A stretch of 64,000 nt of DNA from Phytophthora sp. 'mugwort' (Eukaryota; Oomycota; Peronosporomycetes; Peronosporales; Peronosporaceae), in the NCBI GenBank assembly GCA_033558025.1, contig JAUCEF010000018.1, positions 2,852,001 to 2,916,000 on the forward strand, written 5' to 3'. Below the pieces are notes generated by a model. It did no database searches. It was not told where the DNA came from and worked only from the letters and a program-made list of their open reading frames with translations. Shown here one piece after another: positions 18,863 to 29,548 of this stretch (its first letter is position 1; the number at the start of each line of letters is the position of its first letter). The translations under genes and the position numbers were made by a program.

Positions 18863-20632
18863 TTAGTATACGCTTACGAGTTGCAGCGAGTTGTGCAGCG
18901 GCACGACGGTTTCTATGGTTGAGGAGGCAGATATTTTCTCTTCCCTGTCCATCGTCGCTGGATCATCGTCGTCTTCAGCGACAACTTTGTTAGCAAACCC
19001 CCGCTCCTCGGTCGGAGGTGAAAGTGACAATGCCGAAGGTAGTGAAGGCGTCTCTGCTGTCTCTGCTGACATCTGGATTGCTGACGAAAGTGTACTAACC
19101 GGTCCCAAGCTCACTTCCTCGTGGGTAGTGTTTTCACCACTTTCTTCACCACTCTCGCCCTGGCTATTCCGCACCCACTCTTCGTATGTCTGTTCATCAC
19201 CCTGCACATCCTGCTCTTCATCGACCGGATGCAAGTAGGCATACTTGCCGACGACACCGACGCCCAGGATCTTCTCCGGGATGAAGTCACCGCAGGCTGA
19301 ATAATTCTGCATCAGCAATTTCGTGCACTGCCTGCCGTTGTTTTCCTGTAATACACGCACAGCCTCTGCAAATTCCATCGCATCGATGCGAATGTCGTTA
19401 ACTGCAACAATGTGGTTGTCCGAGCGAATGGTAACCCAGTCAATGTCCTCGCCGACAACGATCCCAATCCGCTTAAGCACAATCAGTGGCTGGTCAATGA
19501 ACTCGAACTCCGGAATGCTCTCTACCTCCACCACGCGTTCGTACAAGAACAGCTCGTACTGGAAGATCTCGCCCACCGAAGCTTGCACGACCGCATTGCA
19601 GCCACTGGCAACGACCTCGCGGGACATTGTGTTGATGTCGCTCTTCACGTACACGAATCGCACTGTACTTGCCGGTGGGATATCCTTTGTGCTGATAGTA
19701 AGCTGACCATGAGCACCCGTTGGTACGTAATGATACGATCCCGTCTCGATTTCTGCCGAGTCTTCTTCTGAAATGAGTACCTGAATATAATCCTTCACGG
19801 AATGCGTCTCGGGCACGTCGTACTCCACTGCACAAAACCCACAACACGCTCATTAGTTTCACCTTCTCCAACTCGTCAACAATCTATCAACACCGTCATC
19901 CTTACATGTAACAAATGATCCCTTTTCGACCTGTCCCCCCATGTCCAATTGCACAATTCCGCTCGGTCGAAATGCCAGCAGCTTCATCGCGTAAGCGCTT
20001 TTGTCTGTGATCTGATCCAGTGACTCCTTCAGCTCCTGAGCTTGGGCCACCCACTCGGACATGTGTCCTCTCTGCAGTAAATCTTGGGGCAACAGTCCGT
20101 AGCTCTCTCTCATGGGTCTCGCCCCGGCATGAATGAGCATCTTGATGGCTACCGCATTCTGCACGAAGCACGCGTGGTGCAGCGCCGTCCAGCCGTTCTC
20201 GTCTTTATGGTCGACATTGACCTGCCGCTGCAGTAGCAGATGGAGGATCTCGGTCTCCTTGGGCATGAGCTCCAGGTCGGTGTCGTCCTTGACCTCGTTC
20301 ACGATCTCCTCAGCCTCGCTGCTACCATCTCGGCTTTCGGTGCTGCTATTGGCCATTGTGTTATGCTCCTGATCTTGTTCTTCCGTCCGCACAACGGCTT
20401 CCGACTCATCCTCATCCTCATCGCTGTCTCCGAACCCGTGCAGGTCGTCGAAGTCGTCCAGCTCCTGGTGCTCGCGCAGGTGCTTCAAGCTGGCAACGGC
20501 CAGCAGCAACGGCGTGCGCCCGCTGTCGTCCGTGGCCTCCAGTTCCTCGGCCGTCGCCGTCTTGAGCAGGCGATGCACCTCTGCCAGGTCCCCATACTCG
20601 CATGCGCTGTGCAGCGTCACCGTATTCCCCAT
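18863..20632 (-). CDS. Ankyrin-repeat protein with PDZ-like domain, two exons
   Basis: Exons at 20632-19906 and 19827-18863, joined over a 78-base intron (gtaagg...gtgcag) that keeps frame in phase 1, giving about 563 residues. The start MGNTVTLHS fits an N-myristoylation signal (Gly2, Thr6). Ankyrin units lie at about 4-50 (TLHSACEYGDLAEVHRLL) and 145-185 (ENGWTALHHACFVQNAVAIKMLI), split by an acidic Asp/Glu stretch. Exon 2 has a beta-rich middle and a PDZ-like segment (RIGIVVGE, HIVAVNDIRIDAMEFAEAV). The tail is acidic and Ser-rich. A second intron may start at gtaagc near 18875. This looks like a membrane-tethered scaffold; partners are unknown. It is divergent from the DHHC gene with 349 bases between ATGs. 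Confidence 0.75.
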
Positions 20633-20981
20633 GGCCGTTTTGCGCAACTAACCAGACGCTCAATTGGGGATCCCGCTTGAATAACGTCCGACGTCGTGCT
20701 TTTGCCATATATTCTATGACAGGTTTATTGAATAGTACAAAATGTTGGGCGTTTTGTACGTTACCCTGTGAGAAAGCCACAATCACATGCAAAGTAAAAA
20801 AGCTAGTTTGTAGTATCCAGCAATTCTCGAAAGGTAGCTAATACCGGTTACGGAAATCGGAATATTGTTTTTTTAGAGGTGGTACACTGTTCTGGTTTAT
20901 GACCTGCCACTATAAGCGGAGGAAGTCGGTACACGGATATTTCAGGAATATTTTTCTACTGTATCTGTGATTGTAACGCGA
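20633..20981. promoter_or_regulatory. Divergent promoter region, ankyrin and DHHC genes
   Basis: 349 bases between two opposite ATGs, so it must hold both promoters. AT-rich around 20790-20980. No confident core element found. Confidence 0.5.
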
Positions 20982-22153
20982 ATGTTGTTCTTTGACATTC
21001 GGCAACGACTGTCTTTCAAACTGCGAACTCAGACACGGATGCTGCGCGTTCATGACAAGTGAGTGGGGCGGTGCTGGGTATTGTAATGTGAGACTGATCG
21101 TCGAGATATGGCTTTGCAGTGCGCTGCTTCGTTGCGTGTCGGTGCTGCCTGTTCTCATGGTTGCAATTATCGTGACGCTGGAATACTACGTGTTCATGAC
21201 GGAGCACTGGGTACCGGAATTCCAGCGGTCCGTAGGGTTCTACGTGCTGCTGGGGATACTGGAGGCTGCGCTCTTCCACTTTGTGGTCGGGTGCATGCTC
21301 GTCGCATACTATAAGGTCGTGCTCACAGGTACAACATACGCGGATGGGAGAGAAGCGTGATAACTGATACTGAAGTACTGAGCTTGTGCCTGTAAGCAGA
21401 CCCCGGATATGTCACGCCTGGTGTAGTGCAATACGTTAAGGATGCCATGCAAGAAGCGATGGAAGAAGGCGGCGGCAAGAGTCCACCTATAGTAAACACC
21501 TGTCGGAGGTGTAAGCTGCTCAAACCGTCTCGAGCGCATCACTGCAGCTTTTGCAATCGTTGCGTACTGAAGATGGGTACGTGTTGTTATAACTCACGCT
21601 CGGTTCATTCGCTGCAGCCCCGTGTTGATGTCGTTACGCCACCCTATGCTCTTGGAGAGCAGATCATCACTGTCCGTGGGTCGCCAATTGCGTCGGCGAA
21701 GGCAACTACAAGTTTTTCTTCCATTTTGTCGTGTACGCGTTTTTAGGTTTATCGATGTGCGTGAGGGCGCTGTCTGGGCCTTTCCAGGCGGCACTCTTTA
21801 GTAAGGATGCTCCCCGCGGTACTGCTGACTTCTCTGCTATGGCTGCTGTCGGGTTCGTTCTGGGCGGCGCTTTGGCTATTAGTCTGCTGGGCTTCATCGC
21901 AGTTCACTCGTACCTCCTGGTTCACGGGGCTACGACCATCGAATGCCACGAGTACGGCCGGGCATTCCCGTTCAACCAGGGGTGGCGGAAAAACTTCAAC
22001 GACGTATTTGGTGAAACGACAAAAGACTGGTTCCTACCCACAACGCCAACCCGGAAGCAACGCTACGTTTTGCATCCAGTGGAGCTAGATCACCTCACAG
22101 CAGACAGCTGCTTCGGCGACTCCAGTGATCAAGAAGACGATAGCCTGCTCTAG
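20982..22153 (+). CDS. DHHC-type protein S-palmitoyltransferase, four exons
   Basis: Exons 20982-21058, 21120-21328, 21400-21576 and 21663-22153, all with GT-AG junctions, join in frame to 317 residues. Two membrane helices come first (VLPVLMVAIIVTLEYYVF and FYVLLGILEAALFHFVV), then a DPGY motif near residue 96. The Cys-rich domain reads CRRCKLLKPSRAHHCSFC then CVLKM, and the catalytic DHHCPWV near residue 155 is created exactly at the exon 3/4 junction. Two more helices follow, then a TTxE-like TTIECHEYG stretch and an acidic C-terminus. The enzyme transfers palmitate from CoA to cysteines of membrane proteins via the DHHC cysteine, in Golgi, ER or plasma membrane. It converges on MsrB, 143 bases between stops. 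Confidence 0.92.
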
Positions 22154-22296
22154 TAGAGATCCATTCAAATATCGTTTCGTTTAACGTTACGTTAATGTCC
22201 ATGTTTTCTGTTCTTAGAGCAAACTTTAATCCCTGAAATCCCTTTTAGTTCCAAGTTCGTACAGCAGACAACGAAGCACGACTCGTCGCGTCAATC

Positions 22297-22995
22297 TCAC
22301 TGAGGAGGAACCTCACCGGCATGGAACACGAGCGACACACTGTTCACGCAATGGCGCTCGTTCGTAGGCGTCTTAAAGCCTTCGCCTTTGAACACGTGAC
22401 CCATGTGACTGAAAAGGTCACAAAATATCCCCACGAAGCGTCAAATAAACCCAGCAACACATAAACTTTCTTCTCTGGCTACAGCTTCAAACTCTTACCC
22501 TTCGCATTTGGCGCACATGATCTCTGTGCGACTGCCGTCAGCGTCAGGAACAGCCTGCAATATATACATACATTAGCACAAGCATTATACCCAATAGAAA
22601 ACAGCGTTCAACACTCAGCTGTTCACGCAGACCTTAATGGCACCGGGGATAGCGTCGTAGAAGGCGGGCCAGCCGCACCCCGAGTCAAACTTGGTGGTAG
22701 ACGTGTACAGAGGTGTCTTGCAACCGGCGCAGACGTACACGCCCGTTTCCTTGTGTTTATTGTACTCTCCGGTGCCGGCTCGTTCCGTGCCCTTAAGGCG
22801 CAAAACCTGGAACTGCATGGGCGTAAGACGCTGCTTCCACTCCTCGTCCGAGAGCTTCGCGGCGTCGCTACTACCTGACATGCTGGAAGTGAAGTCGGAC
22901 ACAAACGTGGGAGATCTTCTACTGGCGACGGACGGCGATATGAAGCGCGAGTGTACGGAAGGAAATGACAGCAACGAACGCAGCAACTTGCTCAT
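22297..22995 (-). CDS. msrB: Peptide-methionine (R)-S-oxide reductase, three exons
   Basis: Exons 22995-22633, 22554-22499 and 22408-22297 join to 176 residues with GT-AG introns. The core carries both zinc CxxC pairs (CAGC and CAKC), the GCGWPAF signature, the GHVF loop, and the catalytic Cys in RHCVNSVSL. The enzyme reduces the R-epimer of methionine sulfoxide in proteins using thioredoxin. Two starts are plausible: ATG at 22995, which adds an Arg/Ser-rich leader (MSKLLRSLLSFPSVHSRF) like a mitochondrial presequence, or ATG at 22881 (MSGSSDAAKL), giving 138 residues in the cytosol. It is divergent from SRP54 with 212 bases between ATGs. Confidence 0.92.
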
Positions 22996-23207
22996 CCACA
23001 CGCAAATTGAAGAATGCCTCTCATTATACAAAAACCAAATCGTTGCAAGAGTGATGGTATCTTCAACCGGTATATCGGTCGAGTACCGGGTACTCTAAAA
23101 TCTCCCATAAAAAAAAACGTCAAGTCACCAAATCCAATACAAATTGCAAGTGGGTCCACTCGCCAGATAACAAGGAGGGAGAAGCAGCAGCACGCAGGGC
23201 AGGTATC
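22996..23207. promoter_or_regulatory. Divergent promoter region, MsrB and SRP54
   Basis: 212 bases between opposite ATGs. No clear core element seen; an aaggaggga purine run sits about 30 bases before the SRP54 ATG. Confidence 0.45.
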
Positions 23208-24743
23208 ATGGTGTTAGCAGAACTCGGATCGAAGCTGCAGGGCGCTCTGGCCAAGCTTAACCGCACTACGGTGGTGGACGACGAGGTGTTCAACGCGCTG
23301 CTCAAGGAGATCTGTGGTGCGCTGCTCGAGTCGGACGTGCAGGTGAAGCTCGTGCGCCAGCTGCGCGACAACGTTAAGCTGGCCGTGAACCTCGAGGACG
23401 CGAGCTCTGGGGTGAACCGCCGCCGTCTCATCCAGAAGTCGGTGGTGGACCAGCTCGTTCAGATGCTGGAGCCCGAGGCGCAGCCCTACAAGATGAAGAA
23501 GGGCCAGAGCAACGTCATCATGTTTGTAGGGCTCCAGGGCAGCGGTAAGACCACGAGCATCGCCAAATTTGCACACCACTATCAACGCAAGGGCTGGAAG
23601 ACGTGTATGGTCTGTGCGGATACCTTCCGAGCGGGCGCCTTCGACCAGCTCAAGCAGAACTCCACCAAGTTGCGCATTCCCTTTTACGGTAGCTACACGG
23701 AGGCCGACCCGGTCCGCATCGCTGAAGAAGGTGTGGCCCAGTTCCGGGCCGAGAATTATGAGCTCATCCTCGTGGATACCAGTGGTCGCCACAAGCAGGA
23801 GACGGATCTGTTCGCAGAGATGAGCGAGGTCTCGGCGGCCGTGCAGCCAGATGATATCGTGTTCGTCATGGACTCGACCATCGGGCAGGCCGTGTACGAC
23901 CAGGCTAGCGCCTTCCGTGACACAGTGGATGTGGGCAGTGTCATCATCACTAAGCTTGACGGCCACGCCAAGGGTGGCGGTGCGCTGAGTGCTGTCGCCG
24001 CAACGGGATCGCCCATTATCTTCTACGGTACGGGAGAACACTTTGCCGACTTCGAGTCGTTCAACGCGCAGAGCTTTGTGAGTCGTTTGATGGGGATGGG
24101 AGATATTCGCGGACTCATGGAGGAGGTTAAGACCAGTGGCATGCTCGACAACCAGGAGGAGATGGTCGAGAAGTTCCAGAAGGGCGTCTTCACGCTACGT
24201 GACATGTACAAGCAGTTTCAAAGCGTGATGAAGATGGGTCCACTGAGCAAGGTGATGTCTATGATCCCTGGACTGCCGCAGGGTATGAGCGAGATGATGA
24301 ACATGGGCGGCGGTGAGGAGGAGGCCTCCAAGCGACTTCGGCGGTTCCTCTTCATGATGGATAGTATGACGGATGCTGAGCTCGATGGCATTGTTCCGCT
24401 ATCAGACTCGCGCCAGACGCGAGTTGCGCGTGGCTCAGGCTGCCAGCTCTATGAGGTGGACTTCTTGTTGAAGTGCCACAAGCAGTTTGCGACAGTTGTG
24501 AGTCGCATGGGTAAAAGTGGCCTCATGAAGACGGGCGATGCAGCGCTGGGCAAGCAGATGGCCCGCAACCCGAACGCCGTGATGCAGCAGCTCTCGAAGG
24601 TCATGGACCCCAAGATGATGGCGCAGATGGGTGGCCCGCAGAACATGATGCGGATGATGAAGCAGATGCAAGGTATGGATCCTAGCGCACTAGGCGACAT
24701 GGCCAAGATGGCTCAGGGCATGGGCATGAAGATGCCGTTTTAG
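23208..24743 (+). CDS. SRP54: Signal recognition particle 54 kDa subunit
   Basis: A 511-residue intronless protein of normal family length. The N domain (1-90) is helical. The G domain has the P-loop GLQGSGKTTSIAK, the DTFRAGAFDQL and VDTSGRHKQE motifs, and TKLDGHAKGGGAL. The M domain (about 325-511) is rich in Met (MMRMMKQMQGM) and contains RRFLFMMDSMTDAELDG and RVARGSG, which bind signal peptides and 7S RNA. It recognises nascent signal sequences and, as a GTPase, docks ribosomes at the ER receptor. The run NPNAVMQQLSKVMDPKMMAQMGG near the end is usual for eukaryotic copies. Nothing is broken. It starts 212 bases from MsrB on the other strand. Confidence 0.97.
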   Translation: MVLAELGSKLQGALAKLNRTTVVDDEVFNALLKEICGALLESDVQVKLVRQLRDNVKLAVNLEDASSGVNRRRLIQKSVVDQLVQMLEPEAQPYKMKKGQSNVIMFVGLQGSGKTTSIAKFAHHYQRKGWKTCMVCADTFRAGAFDQLKQNSTKLRIPFYGSYTEADPVRIAEEGVAQFRAENYELILVDTSGRHKQETDLFAEMSEVSAAVQPDDIVFVMDSTIGQAVYDQASAFRDTVDVGSVIITKLDGHAKGGGALSAVAATGSPIIFYGTGEHFADFESFNAQSFVSRLMGMGDIRGLMEEVKTSGMLDNQEEMVEKFQKGVFTLRDMYKQFQSVMKMGPLSKVMSMIPGLPQGMSEMMNMGGGEEEASKRLRRFLFMMDSMTDAELDGIVPLSDSRQTRVARGSGCQLYEVDFLLKCHKQFATVVSRMGKSGLMKTGDAALGKQMARNPNAVMQQLSKVMDPKMMAQMGGPQNMMRMMKQMQGMDPSALGDMAKMAQGMGMKMPF

Positions 24744-25237
24744 ATTCACTTAACGACTTTTCAACCGTTGAAGGAGGAATGGAGTCATACGATGACATTC
24801 GAGATGACGAGACGAGTGCTCACTCTTACACATTGACGAAGCGGTTGTACATTTTTGTTTGCTCTTTTGTAAGATATGTTGGTGCCAGCAGGGAACGACA
24901 CTAGGCGATGAGAATAGACGGATGCATGCACATCGTGTGTGGTAAAATTATCGGCGCCATTGAAGCTTGTATGGTGCTAAAATTGTCCTTTGCTTTTGCA
25001 GCACGTAACGAACTCGTGCAGGCCTTCGTGCGCAACAACCCGCTGTCGGTCTGTCTTTCTATCGACGTGCAACTCGTTGCGCTCAACTCGGCAGACAAAC
25101 GTAGCGTGGGCGTTCTGTTCCTGCACGTGATCAGCGCGTCTTGGTGGATGCTGGCACCTTCGGAACTGCTGTATGCTGTTTGATTGTGAGACGTCAGCCA
25201 GACAATACCAAGGGCAGCACAGCACGGGCCCTCGGTC
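24744..25237. other. Intergenic, SRP54 3' end to channel start
   Basis: About 490 bases with opposite-strand overlapping open frames at 24901-25239 (up to 112 residues) that match nothing I know and would overlap each other. It probably holds the SRP54 3' UTR and the channel promoter. Confidence 0.4.
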
Positions 25238-28200
25238 ATGACCCGTACACTGATCCATCCCTGGCGTAAAAAGATTCAAGACGTGGCGACGCTGCAGATG
25301 GGTCCACTCGCCAACTCACCTACGAGGTCAAGTGTTGAAGGCTCGCAAGCTGCTACTGCGTCGTCTTCTGGGAACTCGTCTCCACACAGATCGTCATCAT
25401 TCGGCTCCCGAACATTTCAACGAGCAGCTACTGTGGCCAATTTCGTGCATAACAATGCAATCTCTCTCGCTAAAGGGTTGCCCCGAAAACGCAAGCTGCA
25501 GCAGCAGAAATCGTTTCCAGATCCTTCATTATACTCAGCGCCACGGCGCCGTCGCAACGATCTCGTTCCGATAGTTCAAGAAGAAAAAGTAAAATACGAC
25601 CGCTGGTTTATCCAGCCTCGTGCCACGTGGAAGGTAAGATGGGATCTCTGGATTGGATTCATTATTGCGTATAGTGTTGTCCTCATCCCGTATCGAATTG
25701 GTTTTGGCATCGAACTTGTGGTAAGGAAACTCGTAGCTGGTTTTGTGTGGCGCTGTGTCGTACTAACTTATTGCATTTTCGTTGGATATCTCAAATAGGC
25801 GTGGGAGCAGATTATGAACTATTGTTTCGATAGCAGCTTCGCCGTTGACGTGATCTTAAACTTTTTTACCGGCTACTACGACGAAGATGTGCTAGTTCAT
25901 GAGCTGCACCGAATTCGGCAGCGCTATCTTCGCAGTTGGTTCCTTTTTGATGTGGCCTCGACAGTCCCGCTAGACCAATTTTTGCAGGTGGTTACGACAG
26001 CCTCATCTTCACTGCTCACGCTCAAGCTAATTCGCGTCTTTAGATTATTTCGTTTGCTCAAACTCATGAGATTATTGCGACTAAAGCGCGCTATGGAAGC
26101 TGTGCAGGTGGACGCGCTCAATGCGCATGTGCTCCAAACCATAAAGAGTTTACTCACGATCATATTCATCATTCATCTTGTCGCTTGTGGATGGTATATG
26201 TTCTACACATGGGATCCGGAAGGAAAGAATTGGGTCACTAACATTGAACCAGACGGCTTCAATAGTCCATATCTGGTGAGCTTCTATTGGGTTTCAAATA
26301 CGATGATGTCCGTGGGCTACGGAGACATTTACGGGATCACTGATGGAGAGCGGCTGTATTCGATTTTTGTGGCCTGTCTTGGCTCAATATGCGTGGGTAT
26401 GATCATCGCCAATATTCAAATGCTCACCGAAAACTACAACCCCCGCGGGATCATGTTAAAGAACAAACTCCAAGACACGAAAGAGTTCCTTATTCAGCGC
26501 AGCATCCCCCGACGTCTCCGCCAACGTGTTATCTCGCAATTTGAATTTCACTGGAGCCATCGCACTGTATTTGATGAAGACTTTTTGCTAGAGCAGTTCC
26601 CTAGAAGTCTCCAGTACGAGATTCTTGCTGCCTCAATGGAGTCTTTTGTGAAAAAGTTTCCGTTTTTTGGCATGACTTCGGTGGAGTTTTTCGTCTTTGC
26701 GATCCCCCGATTACGACCGATTGTTCTTGGGCCAGGTCAAGTTCTTGTAGATGCCGAAAGTGTGTGGGAAGAGCTTTACTTTTTAGCATCAGGGACAGTG
26801 GAGACCGTTCAGTCTAACCTCGTGGTGGGAGCCCTCTCGCCTGGTGAAATATGCGGTATCGAGTATCTTGTGGACTCGCGTCGACGGTATACGCATACCT
26901 ACCGCTCAGTTTCCAAGACTGAGTTGTACTCAATGTACAGCAAGGATCTTCTTGAAGCGATTGATAAGTGCCCAGTGGCGCACAAGTACCTTGAAGATTT
27001 AGCAGTTATCCTCAGTGAGAGGTACGCAGAGTCTGCGAGACGAGGAAAACGGGCATTGCAGAGACAACGCACAATTCGTGCGGTTCGACGCGAGTCATTT
27101 TCGAGAGGTGGAGAACCATTTCTTCACAATCGACATCGGAAATCGATTTCCTCGATAAATTTACACTCGACACCGTCTGATTTTATCTCTCGGATGGACA
27201 CGACGATTGCCGGTGATGAAATTGTGACACACTGGTCGATCATCCGGCATTACTCCAAGCTAAGGATTACGTGGGATATTGTCATGGGCATCATGGTCTC
27301 CGTTACAGCAGTCACGGTACCATTTCGAATAGCGTTTGACGTGCAGGACGTGCTCGTCTTTTATGCCACTGATCGCATCTCTGACGTGTTATTCGTGATA
27401 GATGTAGTTCTTAGTTTTTGCACCACATATGTCGATGATACTGGAGTGGAAATCGTTGATCGTTTTGAGATTCGTCGACATTACCTGAAAACAACATTTT
27501 TCGTAGACATTGCGTCCACGATCCCGTTTGATTTCGTTGTTGAAGCGGTAGCTTCAGGCAACATCTTCAAGTCCCTGCGTCTGATCCGTACTCTCAAATT
27601 GATTAAACTGCTGCGACTCGTGCGGCTGTCCAAGTTGCTTAAGATGAACTCGCAATGGATGACAGAGTTCGATATCAATGTGGATACCGTTCGGCTTTTG
27701 AAGCTACTTGCCCCAGTCATGATAATAGCCCACTACGTTGGCTGCTTCTGGTTTTACATATCAGCTGATCAACCTGCCGACAACGCGTGGTGGGGAAGTA
27801 AAAGTATTTATTTTGAAGACCCCGAGTCAATCCTGTCAAAATACATTGCAAGTATTTATTGGGCGATCACTACAATGACAACTGTGGGGTTTGGAGACAT
27901 CTATGCAGTCAACGACTTCGAAAAAGGCTACTCGATTTTAGTTCTCATCGGCGGCACCACTTTGTTCGCGTACGTGGTCGGGACCGTCATTGAGGTAGCA
28001 AGTAACTCGAAAAGCCTCATGAACCGAGAGCACGAGATGGTTCAGAGAGTGAATGCCTACATTAAGGAACGCGGAGTATCTTCCGACTTTATTGTGGCTT
28101 GTCAGGAGCACTTGCGGTTCGTGGATGCAGAGAAAACCTTCTTTGTAGAGAGTTCACTATTTGATGCCCTCAGCTACTCCCTACGCAGTGAACTTATCCT

Positions 28201-29455
28201 GCTTCTGAATGGAGGCGTAGTTTCCAAGATCCGTTTTTTCGACAAAAAACCAAAATGGTTTTTGACATTAATTCTGCCACGGCTTAAGCCACAATTTTAT
28301 TTGGAAGGGGATATTTTGATCTATCAAGATAATCCGGTAAGTGGCATTTTTTTCCTTATGAGCGGTGCTGTGATTGCCAAAGCTCGTCATTCTGCACCAG
28401 TGCCAAATGCGCACGCTACCATGACGAGCGCAAGAAGTCAGTCGTCTGGAGATCATATCATCGCGGACCATCAAGGCACAATTGCGAAGATTTATGAAGG
28501 CGAGTTTTTCGGGTACAAAGAAACCTTAACGGAAATGGTGGCGCAGTACAATTTGTTTGCGATGCGCGCTACCGGGACGTATATGTTATCACGAGAATGT
28601 CTTGACGAATTCGAGGCTCAATACCCTAAAGTCATGGATGAAATCCGTTCGCTGATCATTCAATCGATTACACGACAGCAGAAAGTTGTCGCTGGATGGC
28701 AAAACAACGATGTCATCGGTCTCACTTCCCTGGATCGAGATCGAGTGGCTGAGCTTAACATAGCTCGCCGAGGTGGCGACCACGATACTATCCGAGCAAG
28801 TGTAAGCGGCGTTTGCATGCTTGGGCGAAAACATTCAGCGCCCGTCGCACCGAGTGGATATGACAATGGAAAACTTGCGGACGCAGCAGCGGCGTTAGCA
28901 ACTGCTCTGACCGATGCTAGTTCTGTGACGGACCGCTCCGACGAACAGGGAGAAGAAACAACTGTCGAAGTGTTGGAGCACACCACCGAGGGACAGACTC
29001 CAAAATCAGCACATTATGCAAGTACAATTCGTCAACGAGGATCTTCTGTATTGCTGCCAGGTCTAGTGGGGTCGATTCGGACCATGCAACCGCTATCAAA
29101 CGATCCGAATTCCGTAATGTTATCACCAGCGAGGGCGCTAGCGTCCGATCTCGTTTCGAGACGTCCTAATAGCGCCACGACGTTGTCTGCTGTGCACCCG
29201 TCAGGACCTGTGCAAACGCCTCCAATTCGACTACGACCCGAGGGCGCTTCTAATACGAGCGCCTTTCGTAGTGGTCGCAAGTCTAGTACATCGATGCGAG
29301 AAATCGGCAGTAACCAGCGTCGTCCGTCTGAACGATACGTTGCCATGCGCAAGAATGACGTGACGGCACTTGTTGACGAGCTACTGAGCGGAGACGGGTT
29401 CGAAATCCAACGAACCGCTTCAGGCCGAACGCAAAAACCAACAGTGACAAACTGA
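25238..29455 (+). CDS. Double-pore cyclic-nucleotide-type potassium channel, two exons
   Basis: Exons 25238-25720 and 25799-29455 (78-base intron with a tactaac branch site) give 1379 residues. Two full channel units are joined in one chain. Unit 1 has an Arg/Lys-rich S4 (RVFRLFRLLKLMRLLRLKR), a pore with SVGYGD near residue 334, and a cyclic-nucleotide-binding-like domain. Unit 2 repeats this: S4 RTLKLIKLLRLVRLSKLLK, pore TVGFGD near 858, then a second binding-like domain (GDILIYQDNPVSGIFFLMSG). Each filter is potassium-type. A low-complexity tail of about 250 residues follows. Two chains could make the four-pore-domain channel. Whether either domain binds cyclic nucleotide is unproven; the phosphate-binding loop is degenerate by eye. 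It converges on APC4 with 93 bases between stops. Confidence 0.92.
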
Positions 29456-29548
29456 GGTGGGGGGGGGGTCTTTGTTAGTCTACTGAGAATGCCCTCACAA
29501 CTTCAAAGTATTCAGTCTGCGTGGGTAGGAAGGAAGTATGCCTCAGCA
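29456..29548. terminator. Short convergent 3' spacer
   Basis: 93 bases between the channel and APC4 stops, beginning with a run of about nine G. Both transcripts must end in or beyond it, so their 3' UTRs probably overlap. Confidence 0.45.

Noticed and set aside
20356..20680. Plus-strand open frames over the ankyrin gene
   Set aside because: They are antisense shadows of the acidic exon 1, caused by its GC-rich codons.
24901..25239. Small genes upstream of the channel
   Set aside because: Overlapping frames on both strands without motifs; the region is better explained as promoter and 3' UTR.
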